In this document: piece after piece, positions 6,679 to 13,349 of the stretch
Position numbering within the stretch: position 1 is the stretch's first letter
Layout: the number at the start of each line of letters is the position of its first letter
NCBI GenBank assembly: GCA_000437375.1
Contig: FR898232.1
Location: forward strand, 84,267-97,615
Reading direction: 5' to 3'
Length of the DNA: 13,349 nucleotides
Source: Eubacterium sp. CAG:841
Lineage (GTDB): Bacteria > Bacillota > Clostridia > Oscillospirales > CAG-272
Made by a program: the position numbers and the translations under genes
The notes under the pieces: generated by a model
Told to the model about the DNA's origin: nothing
What the model saw: the letters and a program-made list of their open reading frames with translations, nothing else
Database searches by the model: none

Positions 6679-7359
6679 TTATTTTCTTATCGAAATCTGA
6701 CCGAATGTTGCGGAGGCTTTTATTTTCAGAGTTTTTTCGCCGCCGCTCTGCGGTGTGTCAATCTCTCCGAGAAAAGTGCTTCCGTCAACATCGGCGTTTA
6801 CATCGGTAGGGAGCAGAACTTTAAGCTCACCGAACGCCGCCTTTGCATAAAGCGTTGCGTTTTCCGCTATTATCGCCGTGCGCAGGTCGACTGTCAGCTC
6901 TCCGAAGGCGACGGAATAATTGCCGCTTTCAAAGGTCGTTCCGTCAAAACGGATAGTTTCTTCGCCGAAAGAAACAGTCGTTTCTTTTTCGGATGATACA
7001 AATTCATTTGCATCAATCGTTGTTATTTTTTTTTTAGAACCGAATGCCGCGCGGATTATTATACTTATTCCGGCAACGGCAATGAGAAGCGCAAGTGCTA
7101 TAAGCCATGAGCTTGTATCCTTTGCTATGAATATGCCTTGTTCCTTGAAAAGCATAACGCCGCCGAAGAGCAGAAAGTAAACATTTACTATGTTGGGCTT
7201 GTCGGTGCAGATTGAAAACAGCGCCAGAAGCATTACAAGCGCAGCCCACCAGCCGTCAAAAAAGAGGGTTACGTCCCACAGTTTTGCCGCGTTTCCGAAA
7301 AGGATAACGCCAAGTGCAAGGACAAGAATTCCCCAGATGATACGCGAAGCTTTTTTCAT
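6679..7359 (-). CDS. LiaF-like membrane protein with beta-repeat C-terminal domain
   Basis: This 226-residue protein has about four membrane helices (near residues 6-24, 31-51, 57-73 and 85-105), a basic GSKKK stretch, and a C-terminal domain of beta-repeats. The repeats read TVSFGEETI, SVAFGELTV, KAAFGELKV, STFLGEI and SATFGQISI, and this FGE pattern is that of LiaF/DUF2154-type domains. LiaF in Bacillus holds back the LiaRS envelope-stress system, but no LiaS or LiaR gene is visible here. The start has AAGGAGA (7371-7377), whose last base touches the potD stop, and only 18 bases separate the two genes. It is therefore the last gene of the pot transcript. The shared terminator follows directly. 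The family call is good. A link to polyamine uptake is inferred from position only. Confidence 0.82.
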   Translation of the reverse strand: MKKASRIIWGILVLALGVILFGNAAKLWDVTLFFDGWWAALVMLLALFSICTDKPNIVNVYFLLFGGVMLFKEQGIFIAKDTSSWLIALALLIAVAGISIIIRAAFGSKKKITTIDANEFVSSEKETTVSFGEETIRFDGTTFESGNYSVAFGELTVDLRTAIIAENATLYAKAAFGELKVLLPTDVNADVDGSTFLGEIDTPQSGGEKTLKIKASATFGQISIRK

Positions 7360-7377
7360 TTTGTCAAGAGTCTCCTT

Positions 7378-8637
7378 TCAGTTTACAGAGTATTTATCAA
7401 AATAGTATTTTCTTCTGCGTTTTATTACGAGTCTTACGGTGAAAATCGAGATAAGCGCGACTATTATAACAGCGCAGATGATGTATATTGCAATACCGAT
7501 ATTGCTTTCAATCTTCAGGTCTTCCCAAAGCGAGTTCATGATCGCTCTTGTGTCGTCGGGAAGGTCGTAGAAGAATTCCATGTTTGACATATCGAAATTG
7601 TAAAGAATAGATATTGCGTCCGGATGGACTTCTTCGGTCATATATTCTATATATTCTTCATTGTCTTTTACAAGAGTATTCGGCCACGCATAGCAGACAT
7701 ATTCTGCGTTTGCAACTGCGATCTCCTCTGTAAGCATGAAGTTTATATATTCTTTTGCAAGGTCGAAGTTTTTTGTGCTTGAAGGTATGCACATAACATC
7801 CACAAAGACGTTTGTCCCTTCTTCGGGATAGAAGAAGTCAAGGTCTTCATTGTCCGCATACATTGTAAAGAAGTCGCCCGCATAATACGGCGCGACGGCA
7901 GCACTTCCGCCTTTCATCTTGTTGAAGACTTCATCCATAACATAACCCTGAACTATGGATTTCTGTTTTACAAGAAGATCGAGCGCGGCGCGCCAATCGT
8001 CAGGATTTTCGGAGTTTACGCTTGTTTTATTATAGAACTGCGCCGTTCCGAAAGCGTCGCGGGGATTGTTGAACTGAAGAATGTTGCCTGTGTAATCTTC
8101 GTCCCACAAAAGCGCCCAGCTGCCGATGTTTTCTTCATCTTCGGGGACGTACTTGGTGTTGTAGATGATGCCGACCGTACCGAATGTATAAGGTACGCTG
8201 TATTTTTCATCGGGATCGTAATAAAGTCCTTTGAAGCGGTCTTCGATATACTTGTAATTTTCAATGCTTTCGGCAGGATCAAACTCTTTTATAAGCCCTT
8301 CGGAGGCAAGACGCGCCGCCATGTAGTCGGAAGGGATGATAACGTCATAGCTGACCGCCCCGCTTGAAAGCTTTGCATAGAGGTCTTCATTTGAAGAATA
8401 AGTTGAATAGTTTACTTTTACGTTTTTGCCCAGAACATTACGGCAATATTCTTCAAATGCGCGGTTTACGTCAAGCGAGCCGTCGGAACCGTCTGAAATG
8501 TATTCGCCCCAATTGTAAACATAAAGCGTTACGGCGTCGCCGAAATCCTTTTCTCCGTCTGTGTTTCCGCAGGAGGAGAGCATCAGTGCCGAAACAAAAA
8601 GCAGTGCGGCAAAAAAAACGGAAATAATTTTTTTCAT
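7378..8637 (-). CDS. potD: Polyamine-type ABC transporter substrate-binding lipoprotein with C-terminal membrane helix
   Basis: This 419-residue PotD/PotF-like binding protein captures substrate outside the membrane for PotABC. It has a signal peptide and lipobox LSSC (Cys23). Family landmarks are VYNWGEYI near the mature N-terminus, IIPSDYMAARL, VPYTFGTVGIIYN, and FVDVMCIP, whose Asp corresponds to the amine-binding Asp257 of E. coli PotD. Unusually, residues 381-405 form a membrane helix followed by KRRRK, so the C-terminus should be inside the cell and the protein anchored at both ends. I chose the ATG at 8637, which overlaps the potC stop (TGATG) and has AGGAGGTG upstream. A longer open frame upstream lacks a signal sequence. 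Spermidine or putrescine is the likely substrate, but pocket differences leave this open. Confidence 0.9.
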   Translation of the reverse strand: MKKIISVFFAALLFVSALMLSSCGNTDGEKDFGDAVTLYVYNWGEYISDGSDGSLDVNRAFEEYCRNVLGKNVKVNYSTYSSNEDLYAKLSSGAVSYDVIIPSDYMAARLASEGLIKEFDPAESIENYKYIEDRFKGLYYDPDEKYSVPYTFGTVGIIYNTKYVPEDEENIGSWALLWDEDYTGNILQFNNPRDAFGTAQFYNKTSVNSENPDDWRAALDLLVKQKSIVQGYVMDEVFNKMKGGSAAVAPYYAGDFFTMYADNEDLDFFYPEEGTNVFVDVMCIPSSTKNFDLAKEYINFMLTEEIAVANAEYVCYAWPNTLVKDNEEYIEYMTEEVHPDAISILYNFDMSNMEFFYDLPDDTRAIMNSLWEDLKIESNIGIAIYIICAVIIVALISIFTVRLVIKRRRKYYFDKYSVN

Positions 8638-9452
8638 CACTTTGCACCTCCTGCCGTTTTCGGCTTTTTCTTTCCGAACGAGCCTGCGAAATTGACAAGG
8701 AAAAGAAGAATGAGTATTGCAAACACCATAAGCGAGCAAAGCGCATACATGCTGTATTTTACTTCGTGCGCTGTCTGGTTGTAGATGTAGAGGGGCAACG
8801 TCTGAAAGTCGGGAGACGAGACGAAGTGGCTTATTACGAAATCGTCAAGTGAAAGCGTAAAGCCGAGCATAAGTCCCGATATTATTCCCGGAAGCACCAT
8901 AGGAAGCTCTATTCTGAAGAATGTACGCATGGGTGTGCAACCGAGATCAAGCGCCGCGTCACAGATAGAACGATCCATCTGCTTGAAGCGCGGAAGCACG
9001 GACAGGATAACATACGGCAGAGAGAATGTGGTATGTGCGATTATCATAGTGGTTCTGCCGAATTTTATCGGTATAAACGGAACGGACATTGCCGCGACGA
9101 AAAGAAGCATCATTGATACGCCCGTAACTATATCGGGGTTCATCATAGGAACGTTTGTAACGGACATGACCGCCGTTTTAATGTGGCGGTTCCTCATTGC
9201 ATTTATTCCGAATGCGGCAAAAGTACCGATAAGCGTTGCAAGAAGCGAGGAGATGACTGCAAGGGAAAGCGAGTTCTTAAGCGCTGTGAGCGCGGTGGAG
9301 TCGCTGAAAAGCTCTTTGTACCAATGCAGAGAAAAGGTTGAAAAGTGATTGAGCGAGCCTGCACGGTTGAAGGAGAAGATTATAACAACAAGTATGGGCG
9401 CATAAAGCAACAAGAATATAAGCGGTATATATATTTTAGACAGGGTTTTCAT
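8637..9452 (-). CDS. potC: Polyamine-type ABC transporter permease PotC
   Basis: This 271-residue membrane protein is the second permease of the PotABCD importer, pairing with PotB to form the channel. It shows about six helices, starting with IYIPLIFLLLYAPILVVIIFSF. The cytoplasmic EAA loop that contacts the ATPase reads DAALDLGCTPMRTFFRIELP, followed by LGFTLSLDDFVISHF, which is typical of PotC. The ATG at 9452 overlaps the potB stop (ATGA) and has AAGGAGGT (9461-9468) eight bases upstream. The frame is open further upstream, but that part is arginine-rich and unlike a permease. The stop overlaps the potD start by one base, so the genes are translationally coupled. Confidence 0.95.
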   Translation of the reverse strand: MKTLSKIYIPLIFLLLYAPILVVIIFSFNRAGSLNHFSTFSLHWYKELFSDSTALTALKNSLSLAVISSLLATLIGTFAAFGINAMRNRHIKTAVMSVTNVPMMNPDIVTGVSMMLLFVAAMSVPFIPIKFGRTTMIIAHTTFSLPYVILSVLPRFKQMDRSICDAALDLGCTPMRTFFRIELPMVLPGIISGLMLGFTLSLDDFVISHFVSSPDFQTLPLYIYNQTAHEVKYSMYALCSLMVFAILILLFLVNFAGSFGKKKPKTAGGAK

Positions 9453-10279
9453 ACTATAATACCTCCTTCGCCTTCGTTGCCGTCGGTAAAGCGGTTCATT
9501 ATCGCAACGGAGATGATTATGAGTATCATCATTACGAGCGATATTGCCGCGCCTATGTTGTAGGTGCTGACGTTCTGGAAATGTCTTTCGATGGTATCGC
9601 CGATGAGATCGAAACTGCCGCCGCCGAGTTTCTGTGAAATGTAGAAGGTGCTTATTGACGGAACGAATACCATTGTTATTCCCGAAACAACGCCGGGAAG
9701 CGAGAGCGGGAAAGCTACACGGAAAAGCGACTGCGTGCTGCTGCAACCGAGATCTGCCGCGGCTTCAAAATATCTTTTATCAAGCTTTGAAAGCGTTGTA
9801 TATATCGGCAGAACCATATAGGGAAGGAAATCATAGACCATACCCAGAATAACCGCGCCCGATGTGCCGACGATCTTTACCTTTGCAAGACCTATCTGTT
9901 CAAGCAGGGAATTGAGAAGTCCGCCGTTGTCGAGTATCGCCATAAGAGAATAAGTTCTTATAAGAAGGCTTATCCACATAGGGAGCATAAGCAGAACGAC
10001 GAGTATCTTTTGTGTTTGCGGCTTGAGTTGCGATATAAAGAACGCAAGCGGATATCCGATTATTATACATATCGCCGTTGCAATAAGCGCAAAGCAGACA
10101 GAAAGAAGAAATATGTGTAAATAGCTTGACAGCATTGAGATATTGTCGAAAGTGAAGTTTCCGTATGTGTCGGTAAAGGCAAAGTAAGCAACAAACACCA
10201 AAGGTGCTACCACGAAAAGCAATATCCATATGATGTGCGGTACGGCAGCAAATTTTTCAAGAAACGATGTTTTTCTCAT
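9449..10279 (-). CDS. potB: Polyamine-type ABC transporter permease PotB
   Basis: This 276-residue membrane protein is the first permease of the PotABCD importer. It has about six hydrophobic helices, from HIIWILLFVVAPLVFVAYFAF to the final segment SLVMMILIIISVAIM. The EAA loop, EAAADLGCSSTQSLFRVAFP, lies in the expected place and would dock on PotA. The segment LPMWISLLIRTYSLMAIL is characteristic of PotB. The ATG at 10279 overlaps the potA stop by four bases (ATGA). GGAGG (10290-10294) lies ten bases upstream, inside the acidic tail of potA. The length is normal and no key motif is missing. Confidence 0.95.
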   Translation of the reverse strand: MRKTSFLEKFAAVPHIIWILLFVVAPLVFVAYFAFTDTYGNFTFDNISMLSSYLHIFLLSVCFALIATAICIIIGYPLAFFISQLKPQTQKILVVLLMLPMWISLLIRTYSLMAILDNGGLLNSLLEQIGLAKVKIVGTSGAVILGMVYDFLPYMVLPIYTTLSKLDKRYFEAAADLGCSSTQSLFRVAFPLSLPGVVSGITMVFVPSISTFYISQKLGGGSFDLIGDTIERHFQNVSTYNIGAAISLVMMILIIISVAIMNRFTDGNEGEGGIIV

Positions 10280-11430
10280 TCCTCTTCCGCCTCCGATTCA
10301 TTTTCTTCCTCATCATCCTCGCCCGCGTCGGAAAGCTCGTCAAACTCTTCACTGTAAGACGAATAGTCGCCGTACATATCGGAGTATTCGGATTTTTCCA
10401 TTATGTGAATCGCATCGGGTTCGATGAAAAGTCCTATTTCGGAATCCGGCGCGCAGTAATCGGTTGTCTGTATCATCCATTTGAAACCGCCTATATCGAC
10501 GATTATTTCCCAGTGCACGCCCTTAAAGGTTACGGAAGTTACCGTGCCGCGAAGCATACCTTTTTCGGTGGAGACTATGTCGACGTCCTCAGGGCGGACA
10601 ACAACGTCAACGGGTTTATTCTTTCCGAAGCCCTTGTCAACACAGTCGAAAACGTGACCCGAAAACTTGACCTTGAGGTCGTCAAGCATTATGCCGTCAA
10701 GAATGTTTGATTCACCGATAAAGTCCGCAACGAAAGCGTTCTTCGGTTCGTTATATATATCTGTGGAGGAGCCTATCTGCTGGATTTCGCCGTCCGCCAT
10801 AACGACTATTGTGTCGGACATGGAGAGAGCTTCCTCTTGGTCGTGCGTAACGTATATAAACGTTATACCCGTCTGCTGCTGAATGTTTTTAAGCTCTTTC
10901 TGCATATCTTTGCGGAGCTTAAGGTCGAGTGCGGCAAGCGGTTCGTCAAGAAGCAGTACCTTAGGATTGTTTACAAGCGCGCGTGCGATGGCAACTCTCT
11001 GCTGCTGACCGCCGGAAAGGGTAGTTACGCTGCGTTTTTCAAAGCCTTTAAGGTTTACAAGAGCTATCATTTTTTCAACGCGTTCGACTATTTCCTTTTC
11101 GGGTGTGCGATGGACGCGGAGCCCGAATGCGATGTTTTCAAAAACGTTCAGATGCGGAAACAAAGCGTATCTTTGAAAAACTGTGTTTACATTGCGCTTA
11201 TACGGGGGAAGGTCGTTTATCCTTTCGCCCATAAAGCAAACATCGCCCTCGTCAGGTTCAACAAATCCGCCTATTATACGAAGCGTGGTTGTTTTACCGC
11301 AACCTGAGGGACCGAGAAGAGTGATAAATTCCTTGTCGTGAATGTCAAGAGAAAGATTTTTGAGTACGATTTCGCCGTCAAAGCTTTTTGAAACGTTTCT
11401 CAGCTCGATGATTTTTGTGTTACGATCCAT
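10276..11430 (-). CDS. potA: Polyamine-type ABC transporter ATP-binding protein PotA, acidic tail
   Basis: This 384-residue ATPase powers the PotABCD importer from the cytoplasmic face. Its motifs are complete: Walker A GPSGCGKTT (40-48), Q-loop FQRYALFPH (85-93), signature LSGGQQQR (138-145), Walker B LLLDEP with D-loop LAALD (159-169) and switch His196 in YVTHDQEEA. The region after about residue 235 is the TOBE-type regulatory part (VVRPEDVDIV...). The last 39 residues (346-384) are an unusual extension with 19 Asp or Glu and only one Lys. The ATG at 11430 is preferred over a GTG four codons earlier, because GGGAG (11436-11440) suits only the ATG. It is the first gene of the pot unit. The leader upstream suggests transcription attenuation. 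Confidence 0.95.
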   Translation of the reverse strand: MDRNTKIIELRNVSKSFDGEIVLKNLSLDIHDKEFITLLGPSGCGKTTTLRIIGGFVEPDEGDVCFMGERINDLPPYKRNVNTVFQRYALFPHLNVFENIAFGLRVHRTPEKEIVERVEKMIALVNLKGFEKRSVTTLSGGQQQRVAIARALVNNPKVLLLDEPLAALDLKLRKDMQKELKNIQQQTGITFIYVTHDQEEALSMSDTIVVMADGEIQQIGSSTDIYNEPKNAFVADFIGESNILDGIMLDDLKVKFSGHVFDCVDKGFGKNKPVDVVVRPEDVDIVSTEKGMLRGTVTSVTFKGVHWEIIVDIGGFKWMIQTTDYCAPDSEIGLFIEPDAIHIMEKSEYSDMYGDYSSYSEEFDELSDAGEDDEEENESEAEEE

Positions 11431-11473
11431 TTCTGCTCCCACTTTTAATTAAAAATTTCCGATTTTACGGATT

Positions 11474-11510
11474 TAAAAAAATGCACGAAAAACCGAGATT
11501 TTCCGTGCAT
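11474..11510 (-). terminator. Intrinsic terminator within the potA leader
   Basis: On the minus strand, ATGCACG (11510-11504) pairs with CGTGCAT (11487-11481). The stem continues as A-T pairs with one bulged base, and seven T follow (11480-11474). On the plus strand no T-run follows, so it acts for minus-strand transcription. It lies after the potA promoter and 43 bases before the potA ATG, so it would cut the operon transcript short unless overcome. Confidence 0.8.
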
Positions 11511-11578
11511 TAAAAAGTGCCGTGAACAATATCAAAAAATATTTTTTCGACCGGACGGATACCCCATCCGAAATTCAC
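11511..11578 (-). promoter_or_regulatory. Structured potA leader, candidate riboswitch or attenuator
   Basis: The predicted RNA begins at about 11578 with GUGAA. This can pair with UUCAC (11526-11522), closing a junction that holds a small hairpin, CGGAU-GGGGU-AUCCG (11570-11556), and an A-rich stem, AAAAAAU/AUUUUUU (11547-11534). The intrinsic terminator follows at once. A compact fold starting at the 5' end and then a terminator is the classic layout of a transcription-controlling riboswitch. I do not recognise a known class, and the fold was worked out by eye. Confidence 0.45.
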
Positions 11579-11584
11579 AAGAGC

Positions 11585-11613
11585 ATTATAGCAGATATAT
11601 ATTTAAAATGCAA
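11585..11613 (-). promoter_or_regulatory. Promoter of the potABCD unit
   Basis: On the minus strand, TTGCAT (11608-11613), a 17-base spacer and TATAAT (11585-11590) form a near-consensus vegetative promoter. Transcription would begin near 11578, giving a leader of about 148 bases before the potA ATG. It lies downstream of the spoIIE stop, so the pot unit has its own start. Confidence 0.82.
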
Positions 11614-11727
11614 TATTTTTTTGAAAAAAACTAAAAAAAATCGAAATTAGGCGAAAATAACGGAATTTACCCCTGATTTTCCTCCGTTTTTCTCCGAAAT
11701 GCTCGTTTTTCGTCTTGTATTCTCCGA
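11614..11727. other. AT-rich spacer between spoIIE and the pot promoter
   Basis: This stretch has long A or T runs just upstream of the pot promoter on the minus strand, at a position where UP-element-like contacts could help RNA polymerase. I see no gene and no convincing terminator hairpin for spoIIE here. A six-base inverted repeat with a long loop (AACGGA/TCCGTT on the minus strand) is too weak to call. Confidence 0.5.
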
Positions 11728-13349
11728 TTAAATCGCAAAATCTTCTCCCCAAACGGCGCTTTCTTCAAGGAAGACAGGCACGGTATCGCGGGCGCCGGCA
11801 GTGGGAGGGTCTATGCGGATAAGCTCTACCGTCATATCGTCGCTGCGCTTGTCCTCCTTGCGGGCGCGCATCATTATCTTCTCTGCCGTGAGAGTGAGAT
11901 CGCTCGACATTTCTTTTGTAAGATAATCGGAAAGCCACGTTCCGTCAAATTCGGGATCTCCGCAGATTCCGTCGCTTACCATTACTATAACATCGCCTGT
12001 TTTAAGGTCAAATTCCGTTATCTCTGCAGAGATATCCGAAAGTATTCCTACGGGAAGCGTTCCGGAAGATATTTTGTAAAGGTTTTTGCCGCGTACTATG
12101 TAGGAAGGAGCCGCGCCGCTTTTTATAAATGCGGCTGTTCCCGTGTGCATATCTATTTCAAGCAGATCTATCGTGGCAAAACATTCGGCGCCGCGATTTT
12201 TAAGGAACATATTCAGCATTTCAAGTGTAGTGGTTTTGTCATTTCCGCAGGCGAGCATTTTTTCAAGAAAAACACGGCAGACGCGCGAGGTCAGCGCGGC
12301 TGTTTCGCCGCTTCCCATACCATCGCAGATAAAGCAGTAGAAGCATCCGTCTGCTGACTCCGTTACGGATACGCTGTCTCCGCAAACACGTTCTCCGTCC
12401 TTTTCGGACTGTTTTCCCGCATACGAAACACCGTAGCTTTTTGCACCTTCAAGCGTCATAGCGGCGCATCCGCGCTCGACTGTATATTCCGGAGAAAGAA
12501 ATTTTGTGCCGCATATATCCTCGCATATTTTTCTTATGTCCTCTGTTCCGAGCGTTCCGGAAAGGAGCGACGTCCCCGTTGCGACTATGTACTTTTTTCT
12601 GTCTCCGCACACTACAACGTTTTCGGCGGCAAGCCCCGCACGGAGCAGCGCTCTTGAAAGTCTTTCCGAAAGCGTTCTGTCGATTGTGTAGCCGACTCCG
12701 CTTTGCGACACGGCGTCGGACATCATCTGAGACATGGTTCCGTAGTCGAAGGCGAATACTCCCGTTTTGTCAAATTTCAATGCGTATTCTATCATTTTTG
12801 AAGTTCGCAGATTTATTTCGTCTATTATCTCATCGCTTTTCGGGCATTTGCAGCGCGTAAGCTCCGAAAGTCGCGAAGAGGGAAGCTTGCCCGCCGTCAT
12901 CAGCTTGGAAACAAAGCGTTCAAAGCGTGTGTCGGACGATATTGACGACATATTCTTGCAGGGGCAGTCTATCGGGCAGCCTGAGCATTTTTCAGCCCAT
13001 ACCGCGCGGCACATGCTTGCAAGAGAGGTCTCATCCGGACGGCGCATACGTTCCGATATGTTTTTTATCACATGAGAAAGCGAAGCCATAGCTTCGGATA
13101 AAAGCTTTAATTTCATCACTCTGTCCTCCTCGCGTTTTTTCTCCGTTATATCGTGACAAAGCACGCCTGCCGAGCTTTCTTCCGTCGGGGTGTATTTCGG
13201 CATTATTTTGAGTATTGCGGAAACGGTTATCACAGATGTTCCTATAAGCGCTTCAGGAAGAAATGAAAGCACTTTTTCAGCTCCTCCGGATACAGCTCCG
13301 TAGGTTATCGCCGCTATAAGTCCTGCGGCAGAGGCGGCTACTGCGTTTA
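11728..13349 (-). CDS. spoIIE: Stage II sporulation protein E, N-terminus outside window
   Basis: SpoIIE is the membrane-bound PP2C-type phosphatase that dephosphorylates SpoIIAA at the sporulation septum and so releases sigma-F in the forespore. About 539 residues are visible. The frame is open to the right edge, and its first ~50 residues are hydrophobic (the end of the multi-helix N-terminal domain), so the start lies outside. A central region with a Cys group (CSGCPIDCPC) precedes the phosphatase domain. Metal-site motifs are GDS (12373-12381), DGMG (12313-12324), SDGI (11965-11976) and DDMT (11830-11841). The core segment FATIDLLEID...FIKSGAAPSYI matches the family. The C-terminus runs about 25 residues past the last motif. 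The presence of this gene indicates an endospore-forming lineage. Confidence 0.94.
   Translation of the reverse strand, partial: NAVAASAAGLIAAITYGAVSGGAEKVLSFLPEALIGTSVITVSAILKIMPKYTPTEESSAGVLCHDITEKKREEDRVMKLKLLSEAMASLSHVIKNISERMRRPDETSLASMCRAVWAEKCSGCPIDCPCKNMSSISSDTRFERFVSKLMTAGKLPSSRLSELTRCKCPKSDEIIDEINLRTSKMIEYALKFDKTGVFAFDYGTMSQMMSDAVSQSGVGYTIDRTLSERLSRALLRAGLAAENVVVCGDRKKYIVATGTSLLSGTLGTEDIRKICEDICGTKFLSPEYTVERGCAAMTLEGAKSYGVSYAGKQSEKDGERVCGDSVSVTESADGCFYCFICDGMGSGETAALTSRVCRVFLEKMLACGNDKTTTLEMLNMFLKNRGAECFATIDLLEIDMHTGTAAFIKSGAAPSYIVRGKNLYKISSGTLPVGILSDISAEITEFDLKTGDVIVMVSDGICGDPEFDGTWLSDYLTKEMSSDLTLTAEKIMMRARKEDKRSDDMTVELIRIDPPTAGARDTVPVFLEESAVWGEDFAI

Noticed and set aside
8929..9348. 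Plus-strand open frame of 139 codons opposite potC.
   Set aside because: It is a shadow of the permease gene with no ribosome binding site or recognisable domain. The same holds for plus-strand frames at 10267-10710 and 10837-11307 opposite potA.
11440..11442. GTG considered as the potA start.
   Set aside because: No ribosome binding site precedes it, while the ATG at 11430 has GGGAG at a workable distance.
11474..11510. Leader hairpin considered simply as the spoIIE terminator.
   Set aside because: It lies about 220 bases after the spoIIE stop and downstream of a strong potA promoter, so it must also act on the pot transcript. A dual role cannot be excluded.
11506..11530. ACGG motifs considered as a guanidine-II (mini-ykkC) riboswitch.
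   Set aside because: That class needs two hairpins with ACGR loops. Here the ACGG stretches lack complementary flanks and fall in stems or linkers of the visible fold.
11510..11578. A 22-codon open frame starting with GTG (VNFGWG...) that fills the potA leader and stops at the terminator, suggesting a leader peptide.
   Set aside because: The GTG would sit at the predicted transcript 5' end with no ribosome binding site, the peptide has no run of a regulatory amino acid, and a frame this short arises easily by chance.
13270..13272. GTG considered as the start of spoIIE.
   Set aside because: The frame stays open and hydrophobic to the window edge, and full-length SpoIIE has a long N-terminal membrane domain.

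Overview
The window looks like chromosomal DNA from an anaerobic, Gram-positive member of the class Clostridia (Bacillota), probably an uncultured gut lineage. The evidence is a SpoIIE sporulation phosphatase, strong GGAGG-type ribosome binding sites, consensus sigma-A-like promoters, a YerC/TrpR-like regulator, an HslO redox chaperone and the paired TIGR03960/DUF2344 genes. I see no rRNA, tRNA, transposase, phage gene or CRISPR array. The assignment rests on gene content only.

Layout. (1) 2-4323, plus strand: a tightly packed operon of a B12-binding-type radical SAM protein (5' end outside the window), its DUF2344 partner, a YqeM-like methyltransferase, hslO and a small lipoprotein built of six 26-residue YD-type repeats. 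It ends at a terminator (4349-4381) that also suits the convergent sdaA unit. (2) 4523-6253, minus strand: a short EamA-type transporter followed by an iron-sulfur L-serine dehydratase, with a strong promoter. (3) 6283-6643, plus strand: a divergent YerC-family regulator whose promoter carries a perfect inverted repeat. (4) 6643-6676: a bidirectional terminator shared with the next unit. (5) 6679-11613, minus strand: one complete transcription unit potA-potB-potC-potD plus a LiaF-like membrane gene. The pot genes overlap by 1-4 bases. The unit has a clear promoter and a roughly 150-base leader containing a structured segment and an intrinsic terminator upstream of potA, so it is a candidate attenuator or riboswitch. 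(6) 11728-13349, minus strand: the C-terminal part of SpoIIE, running off the window.

How the parts fit. The pot unit encodes a complete ABC importer of the spermidine/putrescine family: ATPase, two permeases and a binding protein. The binding protein is unusual in having both a lipobox and a C-terminal membrane helix. The sdaA unit would degrade serine to pyruvate and ammonia. YerC is placed to regulate itself and perhaps the divergent eamA-sdaA unit. The items most worth a second look are the potA leader, the yerC operator, the doubly anchored PotD and the repeat lipoprotein behind hslO.
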